This document shows positions 19,682 through 28,396 of a stretch of DNA of 64,000 bases, in pieces; position 1 is the stretch's first letter, and each line of letters starts with the position of its first letter. The DNA is taken from contig NZ_BOMV01000007.1 in the NCBI RefSeq assembly GCF_016862375.1, positions 372,001-436,000 on the forward strand. Direction: 5' to 3'. Source of the stretch: Paractinoplanes rishiriensis (lineage in GTDB: Bacteria > Actinomycetota > Actinomycetes > Mycobacteriales > Micromonosporaceae). The notes under the pieces were generated by a model. That model was not told where the DNA came from. It did no database searches and was given only the letters and a program-made list of their open reading frames with translations. The position numbers were made by a program, and so were the translations under genes.

Positions 19682-22600
19682 TTAGTCCTCCGCGGTGTTG
19701 AGGCGCTGGCTGATCACCTGGGTGACACCCGCGCGCATGGTGACGCCGTAGAGGGCGTCGGCGACCTCCATCGTGCGTTTCTGGTGCGTGATGATGAGCA
19801 GCTGACTCTTCTCCCGCAGCTGTGCGAAGAGGGTAATCAACCGGCCCAGGTTGACGTCGTCGAGGGCGGCCTCGACCTCGTCCATGATGTAGAAGGGGCT
19901 GGGACGGGCCCGGAAGATGGCGCAGAGCATGGCCACCGCGGTCAGCGACCGCTCGCCGCCGGACAGCAGCGACAGGCGCTTGATCTTTTTGCCCGGCGGG
20001 CGGGCCTCGACCTCGACGCCGGTGGTCAGCATGTCCTCGGGGTCGGTCAGCACCAGGCGGCCCTCGCCACCGGGGAACAGCACCTGGAACACGAGTTGGA
20101 ACTCGCGGGCGGTGTCCTCGAACGCCGACGTGAACACCTCGAGGATCCGGTCGTCCACGTCCTTGACGACGGTGAGCAGGTCCTTGCGGGTGGCCTTGAG
20201 GTCCTCGAGCTGGTCGGAGAGGAACTTGAAACGCTCCTCCAGCGCCGCGAACTCCTCCAGCGCCAGCGGGTTGACCTTGCCGAGCAGCTGGAGGTCGCGT
20301 TCCGCCTTGTTGCCCCGCTTCTCCTGGGTGGGCCGGTGGAACGGGGCCGGGCCGGGCGCCGGCTTGCCGTCCTTCTCGGCCTGCGCGGTCTCGGCCGCGG
20401 TCGGCGGCACCAGCTGGTCCGGGCCGTATTCGTTGATCAGCGTGTCCACGTCGAGCGAGAAGTCCTCGGCGGCCTTGGCCTCCAGCTGCTCGATGCGCAT
20501 CCGCTGTTCGGCCCGGGCCATCTCGTCCCGGTGCACCTCGCTGGTGAGCCGCTCCAGTTCGGACCCGAGCCGCTTCGCGCCGGCGCGCACCTCCTGCAAC
20601 TCCGCCTCGCGCGCGGTGCGCGCCTGGGCCAGTTCGTCGCGTGCCTCGACGGCCGCGGCCAACGACACCTCGACCCGCTTGAGCGCGGCGGCCGCGCCGC
20701 GGGCCACCGCCCGGGCGATCTCGGCACCGCGGGCCCGTGCCGCCCGGCGGGCCGCGGCCCGCTCCCGGGCCTGCCGTTCCGCGTTGGCCTGGCGCATCAG
20801 CGAGTCGGCCCGGCCGGCGATCGAGGACACCCGCTCCTCGGCGGTACGCACCGCGAGGCGTACCTCCATCTCGTTCTGCCGGGCCTGCGGCACCAGCGCG
20901 GCGAGAGTGTCGCGCTCCTCGGTGGAGGGTTCCTCGTCGATCGGGGTGGACTCGGCCGCCTCCAGCCGCTCCTCGAGCTCGGCCAGGCGCAGCAGGTCGC
21001 TCTCCCGGGCCGCCTCGGCCTTCTGCCGGGCCGCGCCGAGCCGCTCGCTCTCCGCGGTGGCCGACCGGGCGGCGGCACCGAGTTCGGCGAGCCGGCGGGC
21101 GGCGGCGTTGCGCTCGCCCTCGGCGGCCCGCTTGGCGGCGGCCGCGACGTTCACCGCTTCCTTGCGCTCGGCCACCTCGGCCCGCGCCTCGACCAGCTGG
21201 CCCTTGAGCTCGCGGATCGACTCCTCGGCGATGGTCCGGTTGGCCTTGGCCTCGTCGACCGCGGCCTGCACCTCGATGTAGCTCGTCGCCTTGCCGGAAC
21301 CGCCGGCCGCGACGAAGGCACCGAGCACGTCGCCGTCCGGGGTGACCGCCCGCAGTTCGGCATTTTGCGCCACCAGGCGGACGGCCGCGGGCAGGTCGGG
21401 CACCAGCACGACGTCGCGCAGCGCCCGGTTGAGCGCCGGCCGGATCTGCTCGGGGCAGTCGACCACCTCGGGCGCCCAGACGGCGCCCTCGGGCAGCTGC
21501 GGTCGCAGCGATTCCAGCGATCCGCGCATGCCGGGTGCGGCCGCACTGGCGACCACCAGCTCGGCGCGTCCGGCGTCGGCAATTTTGAGCGTACGCATGG
21601 CCTCGACGGCCTCGTCCACGCCGGACAGAGCGACACCGTCGGCGAGTCCGCCCAGCGCCGCGGCCAGGGCCGCCTCGTGTCCGGGCCGGACGGTCAGCAT
21701 CGACGCGAGGCTGCCGAGCAGGCCGGGCACCTCGCCGGCCTTGGCCAGCAGCGCCCCGGCACCGTCCTTGCGCCTGAGGCCGAGCCCGAGGGCCTCCTCG
21801 CGCGCCTTCCAGCTGGCCGCGTCCTTTTCCGCGGCACGCTCGGCGTCGGACAGCTCGCGGACCACCGCGGCGGCCCGGTCATGCGCCGCGACCGCCTCGG
21901 CGTGCCGGGCGTCCAGCTCGACGTTGTCCCGGTCGGCCTCGGTGGACTCGGCGGCCACCGCGTCGACGTCGGTCTGTGCGGCTTCGGCGCGCATCAGCGC
22001 GTCGGTGTGCGCGGCGGCGAGGCGTTCGATCTCCTCGGCGGCACCCTCGGTACGCGCCCGGGCGGCGTTCACGTTGCCGGTGAGCTTGGCCAGGCCCTCC
22101 CGCCGGTCGGCGATGGCCTTGGCCGCGGTACGCAGCGCCCCCTCGGCCGCGGCCAGCTGGCGTTCCAGCTCCTGCCGGTGCTCGACCGCCTCGGCCAGCC
22201 GCATCTGGTCGTCGGTGAGGGCCTCGCGCAGCTCCTCCTCCTGCTCGCGGACCCGCTCGGCCTCGGCCACCAGCTGGTCGGGGTCGCGGCCGGGGCGTTC
22301 CTCGTCGGGGGTGGCCGCGAGGTGCCGCAGGCGCTCGGTGGCCAGCTGCTCGGTGGACCGGAACCGTTCCTGCAGCGTGGACAGCTTGTACCAGGTGTCC
22401 TGCGCGGCCTGGAGCTGCGGCGCGTCCTCGGCGTGCGCGGCCTCGAGGTCGACGAGCAGCCGCTGGATCTCGCGGTTCTCCTCTTCCACCTGCTGCCGGC
22501 GCTCGCGCATCGCCGACTCGTCGGCGATCTCCTTGTCCAGCGTGGTGCGCAGCGTATGCAGGTCGTCGGCGAGCAGCCGGAGCCGGGCGTCGCGCAGGTC

Positions 22601-23260
22601 GGCCTGGATACCGGCCGCGCGCCGGGCCACCTCGGCCTGCTTGCCGAGCGGCTTGAGCTGGCGCCGCAGTTCGGCCGTGAGGTCGGTGAGGCGGTTGAGG
22701 TTGACCTGCATGGCGTCCAGCTTGCGGATCGCCTTTTCCTTGCGCTTGCGGTGCTTGAGTACGCCGGCCGCCTCCTCGATGAAGGCGCGGCGGTCCTCGG
22801 GCTTGGCGTGCAGCATCGCGTCGAGCCGGCCCTGGCCCACGATTATGTGCATCTCGCGGCCGATGCCGGAGTCGCTGAGCAGTTCCTGAATGTCGAGCAG
22901 CCGGCAGGAGTTCCCGTTGATCTCGTATTCGCTCGCACCGTCGCGGAACATCCGGCGGGTGATCGACACCTCGGTGTATTCGATCGGCAGAGCGCCGTCG
23001 TTGTTGTCGATCGTGAGCGTCACCTCGGCGCGGCCCAGCGGCGCCCGGCCCGCGGTGCCGGCGAAGATGACATCCTCCATCTTGCCGCCGCGGAGCGCCT
23101 TGGCGCCCTGCTCGCCCAGCACCCAGGCGATGGCGTCGACGACGTTGGACTTGCCGGAGCCGTTGGGGCCCACCACGCAGGTGATGCCCGGCTCCAGCCG
23201 CAACGTCGTGGCGGAGGCGAAGGACTTGAAGCCCTTGACCGTGAGGCTCTTGAGGTGCAC
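19682..23260 (-). CDS. smc: Chromosome segregation protein SMC
   Basis: 1192 residues, full length for SMC. Walker A is GPNGSGKSN (31-40). Long coiled-coil arms surround a hinge at roughly 490-670, with conserved glycines (SLASMLTVRPGHEAALAAALGGLADG). The C-terminal head has the signature LSLLSGGERSLTAVAM and Walker B FYIMDEVEAALDD. The condensin ATPase organises and segregates the chromosome with ScpA and ScpB, not encoded here. No strong ribosome site precedes the ATG; the next upstream gene is a separate unit ending at a hairpin. Confidence 0.97.
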   Translation of the reverse strand: MHLKSLTVKGFKSFASATTLRLEPGITCVVGPNGSGKSNVVDAIAWVLGEQGAKALRGGKMEDVIFAGTAGRAPLGRAEVTLTIDNNDGALPIEYTEVSITRRMFRDGASEYEINGNSCRLLDIQELLSDSGIGREMHIIVGQGRLDAMLHAKPEDRRAFIEEAAGVLKHRKRKEKAIRKLDAMQVNLNRLTDLTAELRRQLKPLGKQAEVARRAAGIQADLRDARLRLLADDLHTLRTTLDKEIADESAMRERRQQVEEENREIQRLLVDLEAAHAEDAPQLQAAQDTWYKLSTLQERFRSTEQLATERLRHLAATPDEERPGRDPDQLVAEAERVREQEEELREALTDDQMRLAEAVEHRQELERQLAAAEGALRTAAKAIADRREGLAKLTGNVNAARARTEGAAEEIERLAAAHTDALMRAEAAQTDVDAVAAESTEADRDNVELDARHAEAVAAHDRAAAVVRELSDAERAAEKDAASWKAREEALGLGLRRKDGAGALLAKAGEVPGLLGSLASMLTVRPGHEAALAAALGGLADGVALSGVDEAVEAMRTLKIADAGRAELVVASAAAPGMRGSLESLRPQLPEGAVWAPEVVDCPEQIRPALNRALRDVVLVPDLPAAVRLVAQNAELRAVTPDGDVLGAFVAAGGSGKATSYIEVQAAVDEAKANRTIAEESIRELKGQLVEARAEVAERKEAVNVAAAAKRAAEGERNAAARRLAELGAAARSATAESERLGAARQKAEAARESDLLRLAELEERLEAAESTPIDEEPSTEERDTLAALVPQARQNEMEVRLAVRTAEERVSSIAGRADSLMRQANAERQARERAAARRAARARGAEIARAVARGAAAALKRVEVSLAAAVEARDELAQARTAREAELQEVRAGAKRLGSELERLTSEVHRDEMARAEQRMRIEQLEAKAAEDFSLDVDTLINEYGPDQLVPPTAAETAQAEKDGKPAPGPAPFHRPTQEKRGNKAERDLQLLGKVNPLALEEFAALEERFKFLSDQLEDLKATRKDLLTVVKDVDDRILEVFTSAFEDTAREFQLVFQVLFPGGEGRLVLTDPEDMLTTGVEVEARPPGKKIKRLSLLSGGERSLTAVAMLCAIFRARPSPFYIMDEVEAALDDVNLGRLITLFAQLREKSQLLIITHQKRTMEVADALYGVTMRAGVTQVISQRLNTAED

Positions 23261-23378
23261 GGATCTCCGTGGGGTCGGCGAAACGGATACTGGGGTGCAG
23301 GCTACCCGCAGGTCCGCTCAGCGGCCGGACACGCCGCGCTCGGCGGCCGGTCGCTCACTAGAAATCGGGCAAAAGGAT

Positions 23379-23405
23379 GCGCGCCGCCACGGGGTGGAGG
23401 CGCGC
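23379..23405 (-). terminator. Hairpin terminator downstream of the small coiled-coil gene
   Basis: The stem has 7 bp (GCGCGCC/GGCGCGC), one G-A mismatch, then 4 bp (CCAC/GTGG), with a GGG loop. On the minus strand it is followed by ATCCTTTTG, a short T run. It separates the gene at 23468-23662 from smc. Confidence 0.7.
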
Positions 23406-23467
23406 GGTTGTGATGCGTATTCAGATGCTAGGGGGACAGGCCGCCGGATCGCAGCGGCCGGTGAAGC

Positions 23468-23662
23468 TCAGGTCAGCGCCGGCTCGGTCAGCCGCAGAAT
23501 GTCGTCGGCCTCCGCGGCGGCAGCCGCGAGACGATCATTCTCCGCCCGGAGGCGGGTGACCTCGAACTCCAGAGCCTGCACCCTGGAACGCAGTCGGGTG
23601 ACCTCGTCGAGCAGGCGCCGGTCGGGCGCCGCGCCTACGTGGCCGTAGAGGGCCTTCGCCAT
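23468..23662 (-). CDS. Conserved small coiled-coil protein
   Basis: 64 residues (MAKALYGHVGAAPDRRLLDE...), with an AAGGAG ribosome site six bases ahead of the ATG. Residues 17-55 form a clear heptad-rich helix (LLDEVTRLRSRVQALEFEVT), probably a dimeric coiled coil. The opening MAKALYGHV resembles small proteins widespread in actinobacteria with no assigned function, and I infer none. It is followed by its own hairpin terminator and is divergent from the CAP-domain gene. Confidence 0.75.
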   Translation of the reverse strand: MAKALYGHVGAAPDRRLLDEVTRLRSRVQALEFEVTRLRAENDRLAAAAAEADDILRLTEPALT

Positions 23663-24053
23663 GGTGACTCCTTGAGAAGCACTGCTTCTTCTTGGGTTTG
23701 AGATCTCGCCCTATGGAACGCGCCCAGCATTGCGCCGCGGAGTGCACACGGGCACGCGTGGGCACAGAATCATGCACCCTCGAAACGTGCTCTTAGGTGC
23801 AGATATCTCATGCCTGACAGGAACCGGGCATGAGTGGGCGCGACTGGCGACACCTCCATAGTCCGCCGATACGCACGCTCCGTCAAGCGGTGCGCACCCG
23901 CTCACGCCCTCCAGGCAAGTGAATCATGCCACCCTCCGGTCCTTTACCTGGCCTTATGTTTTCCTTAGCCGGTTTGGCCCTGCTCATCCCCACTGCTTAC
24001 CGTCACCCGGGTCGAGACGCCTCGATCCGGGACAGAAATACGGAGGCAGGGCG
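23663..24053. other. Divergent intergenic region with an inverted repeat and a 5'-UTR hairpin
   Basis: 391 bases between the small coiled-coil gene and the CAP-domain gene, with no supportable gene. An 8-bp inverted repeat (CTCATGCC/GGCATGAG, 11-base spacer) lies at 23807-23834 and could be an operator. A second, stronger hairpin (11 bp with one G-T wobble, four-base ACGC loop) is at 24006-24031, fourteen bases before the CAP gene's ribosome site. The leader was compared by eye with the ydaO (c-di-AMP) consensus that controls wall-hydrolase genes in actinobacteria, and did not match. Confidence 0.5.
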
Positions 24054-24812
24054 TTGACAAGACCGAACCGGTCTGGACGGCATCGCGGAAGCGGTACCGA
24101 CCCGGCGGTCCGCCTAGGCGTTTCGATCACTGCCCTCCTCGGCGCGTTCGGTGCCGGCGTGGCGATTCTTCCGGCCAGCGTCACCGGCTCGGGCCTGTCC
24201 GCAGAGACGCCCGCGGCCGCCATTGCCGCCCTGGCGCCGGGTGCTGGTGGCGGGGCACCCGGCGCCGGGACGCCAACGCCGTCCCCCTCCGCCCCGGCGT
24301 CCGCCCCGGCCGGCGCGCAGACCAAGGCCGCGGCCAAGCCCAAGGCGTCCACCAGTAAGGCCACCACGAAGGCCGGCACCCCGAAGCCCCGGGCGACGTC
24401 GGCGACCACCCGCGCGGTGACCGGGCTGGCGGCGGAGGAGACCGAGGTCATCCGGCTGGTCAACGTCGAGCGGCGGGCGGCCGGCTGCGGCACGGTCGCG
24501 CTGAACACCAGGCTGCGGACCGCGATGCGGCTGCACGTCAAGGAACTGGGCACGCACGGCAACCTCTACATCAGCCACGTTAGCGACGACGGCCGCAGCT
24601 TCACCGACCGGGCCCGCGAGCAGGGTTACAACGACGCCGGCGGCGAGAACGTGGCACGCGGCCAGCGCAACGCGGCGGCGGTGATGGACAGCTGGATGAA
24701 CAGCAGCGGCCACCGGGCCAACATCCTCAACTGCTCCTTCGAGGCGATCGGCGTCGGGGCGGTGCGTGGCGTGGACGGCACCATCGTCTGGGGCCAGATA
24801 TTCGGCCGCTAG
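24054..24812 (+). CDS. Secreted CAP-domain (SCP/YkwD-like) protein
   Basis: 252 residues from a TTG start preceded at seven bases by GGAGG; upstream in-frame codons run through the leader hairpin and lack a site. A basic N-terminus is followed by a hydrophobic segment (LGVSITALLGAFGAGVAILP, about 22-41), acting as signal sequence or anchor. A low-complexity Pro/Ala/Lys/Thr linker runs to about 125. The CAP domain covers 130-252: IRLVNVERRAAGCGTVALN, LHVKELGTHGN, GYNDAGGENVARGQ, WMNSSGHRANILNCSFEAIGVG and the final VWGQIFG. CAP proteins of this bacterial type are extracellular, often with wall or sporulation roles; biochemical activity is generally unknown. Confidence 0.88.
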   Translation: MTRPNRSGRHRGSGTDPAVRLGVSITALLGAFGAGVAILPASVTGSGLSAETPAAAIAALAPGAGGGAPGAGTPTPSPSAPASAPAGAQTKAAAKPKASTSKATTKAGTPKPRATSATTRAVTGLAAEETEVIRLVNVERRAAGCGTVALNTRLRTAMRLHVKELGTHGNLYISHVSDDGRSFTDRAREQGYNDAGGENVARGQRNAAAVMDSWMNSSGHRANILNCSFEAIGVGAVRGVDGTIVWGQIFGR

Positions 24813-24954
24813 GTCCATTTTAGGGCGGCGGGCGGGGCGGTTGTATGGGGGCGTTCCGGACATATCGGGCGGCAAATAGGGCGAAAAGCGCGTTATTCTG
24901 TCGCCTACCCGACAGGTTCTCGCGGCCAGCCCCCGCTGTGTCGTTGCCTCCTTC

Positions 24955-26520
24955 GTGAAATCGACCCCGTCGCACGAGCGCGTATGCCTGCTCACCGGCG
25001 GCGGGTACCCGTACCGCCGGGACGCGCTGAGCGGATGGTGCCGGAGCCTGGTCGAGGGACTGCGCCGGTTCCGCTTCGACCTGTTGACGGTCACCGATCG
25101 CGAGCCGCCGGCCGCGCCCGCGTACCCGCTGCCGCTCAACGTCGGCTCGGCCCGTGCCGTACAGGTCAGCCGGGAACCCGCCCGGGAACGCCGGCGCGGC
25201 GATCACAACGAGACCGGCCGGGGCGCCGCTCACCTGCTCTGCCGCGGCCTGCTCGAACAGGGCAGGTTCACCGCCGGGCTGCGCGGCCTGGCCGAACTCG
25301 CCGACGAGCGGCCCGACCCGCTGGGCGGGGTCCCGCTGGCCGACCTCCTGATGGACGCGTGGCGCGGCGGCGAGCCGGAGACCTCGGAGCAGCCGCTGCC
25401 CCGGCTCGCCGCGCGCGATGCCAAGACCGCCGCGACCCTGCTGCGGCATGCGCTCGGCGCGCTGACCGTGCAACTGCCGGAAACCGGGCTGGTGCACTGC
25501 GTGGGCGGGACCACCCCGCTGCTCGCCGCGCTGGCCGGTCGCTGGCGGTCCGGCGTACCGCTGCTGCTTACCGAGGCCCGGGCGCCGGTGACCCGGCACA
25601 AGCCGCACGAGGAGCGGCTGTCCCCCGCGGTGCGCGCGGTGCTGCGCCGGTTCCGGGCCGCGGTGGCCCGCACCGGGTACGCCGAGGCCGGCCTGATCGC
25701 GCCGCTCAGCGCATACCACCACGGCTGGGCGCTGCGGCACGGCGCCGCGGCAACCCGGTTGGTGCAGGTGCCCGCCGGGGTGGACCCGTCCGAATACCCG
25801 GGCGTCGCCGAGCCGGAGACCGAGCCGGCCGTGGTGTGGGCCGGCAGCGGCGGGCCGGACAGCGGGCTGGGTCCGCTGCTGGCCGCGTTCGAACAGGTCG
25901 CTGGTGCGGTGCCGGGCACCGTTCTGCACCTGGTCGGCGTCACCGCGGCACACGAGGACCACTGCGCCGAGATGATCGAGCGCACCGGCCTGGGCCGGGC
26001 CGTCCGGCTGCATCCGCTGCCCGCCGACCCGCGCGACCGGTACACCCGCGGGCACGTGGTGGCGCACGTGCCGGGACCGGCCGACCCGCCGTACCGGCTG
26101 ATCGAAGCGATGATGTCCGGCCGCGCGGTGGTCGGGGTGGACGTCGGTCCGGCGGCCGAGACGCTCGGCGAGGCCGGCGTGCTGGTGCAACCGGACGACC
26201 CGGCCGAGCTCGCGATGGCCATCGTGGGCCTGCTGCGCCAGCCCGGCCGGCGCCGGACCCTCGGCGACGCGGCCCGGCGCCGGGCGCTGCTGCACTTCAC
26301 CACCGACCGGGTGGTGCGGGTGTACGGCGCGCTCTACACCGACCTGGCCGGACCGCCGCCGCCGGCCGCGTTCGAGCTGACCCTCGCCGTGCCGGCACCG
26401 CGCGCCGAACCGCCGGCCACGCTGCGCTGGCTGCGGCCGGACGCCCGGCAGCCGGTCGGCCCGGCCGACCCCGGCGGACCGATGACCACCACGATCAGCC
26501 TGGCCGGGGAGGGCCGATGA
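24955..26520 (+). CDS. PelF-like glycosyltransferase (GT4 with PelF-type N-terminus)
   Basis: 521 residues. The opening RVCLLTGGGYPYRRDALSGW, then CRSLVEGLRRFRFDLLTVTD, matches the PelF pattern in which YPY is followed by an S-W pair and a strand ending in TVT(D). The C-terminal GT-B half has PYRLIEAMMSGRAVVGVDVG and AGVLVQPDDPAELAMAI, the donor-binding part of GT4 enzymes. PelF is the UDP-sugar polymerase of the Pel exopolysaccharide (partially deacetylated N-acetylgalactosamine-rich). The GTG start lacks a visible ribosome site. It overlaps the next gene by four bases (ATGA), opening a three-gene cassette. Confidence 0.82.
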   Translation: MKSTPSHERVCLLTGGGYPYRRDALSGWCRSLVEGLRRFRFDLLTVTDREPPAAPAYPLPLNVGSARAVQVSREPARERRRGDHNETGRGAAHLLCRGLLEQGRFTAGLRGLAELADERPDPLGGVPLADLLMDAWRGGEPETSEQPLPRLAARDAKTAATLLRHALGALTVQLPETGLVHCVGGTTPLLAALAGRWRSGVPLLLTEARAPVTRHKPHEERLSPAVRAVLRRFRAAVARTGYAEAGLIAPLSAYHHGWALRHGAAATRLVQVPAGVDPSEYPGVAEPETEPAVVWAGSGGPDSGLGPLLAAFEQVAGAVPGTVLHLVGVTAAHEDHCAEMIERTGLGRAVRLHPLPADPRDRYTRGHVVAHVPGPADPPYRLIEAMMSGRAVVGVDVGPAAETLGEAGVLVQPDDPAELAMAIVGLLRQPGRRRTLGDAARRRALLHFTTDRVVRVYGALYTDLAGPPPPAAFELTLAVPAPRAEPPATLRWLRPDARQPVGPADPGGPMTTTISLAGEGR

Positions 26521-27836
26521 CGATCACCCCACGACGGGCCGCGACCCGGACGCAACGCACCCGTGGCCGTCGGCCCGCGTTGCCTGCGCCGGCCCGGCAC
26601 ACGCCCGCAGTACGGGTCCGGCCACGGCACGCCGCCACCCCGCTGCCCGAGGTCGCCGAGATCGTCCCGGCCGTACCGGACCACCGGCGGAGCCGCTCCC
26701 GGCGCGCTCCCGGCAGCCGCGCCTACCTGACCGCCGCCCTGGTGCGCTGCGCTCTCTATCTCGGGCCGCTCAGCGTCGCGGTGGCCGCCGGCGATCCGCT
26801 TTCCCGGGTGGCCTGGCCGGTGCCGGTGGCCACCCTGCTGCTCGGCTGGACCGCGGCCCAGGCGCTGACCAGCGCCGGGGTGGCGGTCGCCCGGCGGGCC
26901 GGGATCGAGGCGGCCTGCCGGCTGGTCGGCGGCGGCTTCGCGGCGGTGGCCGGTCTCTGGTGCGCGCTGGTCTGGGTGGCACCGGCCGCGCTGCTCGGCC
27001 CGCACCGCGGCCTCGCCCTGGTGGTCGGCCTCGGCGGGCTCGCCACCCTGGCCACGGTCACCGCGGCGCTGGTCACCCGGGCCGAGGTCGCGGTCGTCCG
27101 GTGGTGTCTGCCGGCCTGGCTGCTGGGGGTCGCCGCGGTGGCCGCGCTGGCCGGGTCGCCGGTGCCGTGGCTGCCGATCGGCACGCTGCTGCCGGCCGCG
27201 ATCGTGGTGGCGCTGGTCCGCGCGTTCCGGCCGGCGATGCTGCCGGGCGAGCGCCGCTCCTACCGGCCGTCCGCGCCGGAGGTGCGCCGGGCCGGCGGGC
27301 ACCTGGTGATCGGCGCCTCCCAGGCGATCTGCGTGGGGGTGCTGTGGCAGGCCGGCCCGTCCGGCTCGACCGTGCCGTTCTGGCTGCCGTTGCTGCTCGC
27401 GGTGCCGATCCTGGAGGCGCTGATCGGCTGGCACACCGACCAGGTCGAGGCCGGTCAGGTCCGCGGGGTCACCCTGGTCACGCTGGCCGGGCTGCTGCCG
27501 CCGTTCGCCATGGGTATCGCGCTCGCGGTGGCCGCGTACCGGCTGCCGGCCACCGTGGCCACGCTCGGCGACATCCGGCCGAACGTGCTGGTGCTGGCGG
27601 GCGGCATGCTGCTCGGCGGGGTCTTCGCGGTCACCTTCCTGCTCGCCGCCCGGGGCCGCACCGCGGTCGCCGCCTGCCTCGCCGCCGCGCCGCCGGTGGC
27701 CATCCCCGCCCTCAAAGTCCTCCCGCTGTCGACAGCCGGCCCCCTGCCGGACGCCGTTGGCGCACTCGCCGTGACCCATCTGGCCGGCCTGCTCGTCGTC
27801 GCCCTGACCGCCGCCGACCATCGGAGACGAACGTGA
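26517..27836 (+). CDS. Polytopic membrane protein of a Pel-like cassette (PelG-like position)
   Basis: 439 residues, ATG overlapping the upstream stop by four bases, with GGGGAGGG just before it. A basic, proline-rich cytoplasmic N-terminus of about 70 residues is followed by 11-12 hydrophobic helices up to the C-terminus. In Pel loci, PelF is paired with PelG, a 12-TM MOP-flippase-like protein thought to export the polymer. Topology and position fit that role, but I see no residue-level PelG signature, so the assignment rests on context. It also overlaps the next gene by four bases (GTGA). Confidence 0.65.
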   Translation: MTITPRRAATRTQRTRGRRPALPAPARHTPAVRVRPRHAATPLPEVAEIVPAVPDHRRSRSRRAPGSRAYLTAALVRCALYLGPLSVAVAAGDPLSRVAWPVPVATLLLGWTAAQALTSAGVAVARRAGIEAACRLVGGGFAAVAGLWCALVWVAPAALLGPHRGLALVVGLGGLATLATVTAALVTRAEVAVVRWCLPAWLLGVAAVAALAGSPVPWLPIGTLLPAAIVVALVRAFRPAMLPGERRSYRPSAPEVRRAGGHLVIGASQAICVGVLWQAGPSGSTVPFWLPLLLAVPILEALIGWHTDQVEAGQVRGVTLVTLAGLLPPFAMGIALAVAAYRLPATVATLGDIRPNVLVLAGGMLLGGVFAVTFLLAARGRTAVAACLAAAPPVAIPALKVLPLSTAGPLPDAVGALAVTHLAGLLVVALTAADHRRRT

Positions 27837-28396
27837 AGACGCTGTTCCCGCCGTACGCCCACCCCGCGCCCGAACTCGCCCTGGACACCGAGACCTGGCT
27901 GATCCGGGACCTGCCCGGGGAACGCCGCACGCTGCACCAGTCGCTGGGCCGGATCGACCTGGACTGGGGCAGCCGCTCGCTGGCCGACGTGCTGGCCGAC
28001 GTGGACGCCTGGCGCGAGGACGGGGTCGAGGGGCTGTTCCTGGACCGGGCTCCGGCCGGGTCCGGCGGGGTGGGGCCGGTGGCGCTTACCGTGCGGCTGG
28101 CGGCCCGGCGCGGCCTGCACCGGGTGGTGCTCAATCCGGGTGTGCCGACCCACCCGCTCTACCGCGATCTGGGCGTACGCATCTGCGTCTTCGACGGTCC
28201 GTGGTCGGCGTACCAGAGCTGGGACGGCGACGGCGTGCGGCCGGGCGACGGCCACCTCGTGCACGGTGTGCCGGCCAGCCTGCTCACCGCGGCCCGGCGG
28301 CTGATGGGCCGGCGCGGTGCCGGGTTCGGCCTGGCCACCGACGCCAGCCCGTACGTCAGCGCGTTCGCGGGCGGGGCTGGCAGCGTGGACAGCTGA
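27833..28396 (+). CDS. Spherulin-4 family (GH135-like) protein, N-terminally short
   Basis: 187 residues, GTG overlapping the preceding stop. The core matches the spherulation-specific family 4: [52 protein letters not shown] and [12 protein letters not shown]. The fungal member Sph3 (GH135) hydrolyses galactosaminogalactan. The first barrel strands of the family seem missing and there is no signal peptide. The residue after the conserved FLD aspartate is Arg, not the acidic residue I would expect in Sph3. It may be a cytoplasmic sugar-binding or degenerate enzyme. Its 3' end overlaps mutM on the other strand by 41 bases. Confidence 0.75.
   Translation: MKTLFPPYAHPAPELALDTETWLIRDLPGERRTLHQSLGRIDLDWGSRSLADVLADVDAWREDGVEGLFLDRAPAGSGGVGPVALTVRLAARRGLHRVVLNPGVPTHPLYRDLGVRICVFDGPWSAYQSWDGDGVRPGDGHLVHGVPASLLTAARRLMGRRGAGFGLATDASPYVSAFAGGAGSVDS

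Noticed and set aside
19601..23413. A 1270-residue open frame on the plus strand opposite smc
   Set aside because: The antisense strand of a high-GC gene is stop-poor by codon bias. The minus-strand frame encodes a complete SMC with all ATPase motifs, and the plus-strand product is low complexity.
23919..24050. A ydaO-type c-di-AMP riboswitch before the CAP-protein gene
   Set aside because: The conserved ydaO core sequences are not present by eye; only a simple hairpin is seen.
24984..26516. In-frame upstream extension of the membrane protein at 26517
   Set aside because: That frame lies inside the PelF-like gene and gives an Arg/Pro/Gly-rich product; the ATGA overlap with a ribosome site marks the true start.
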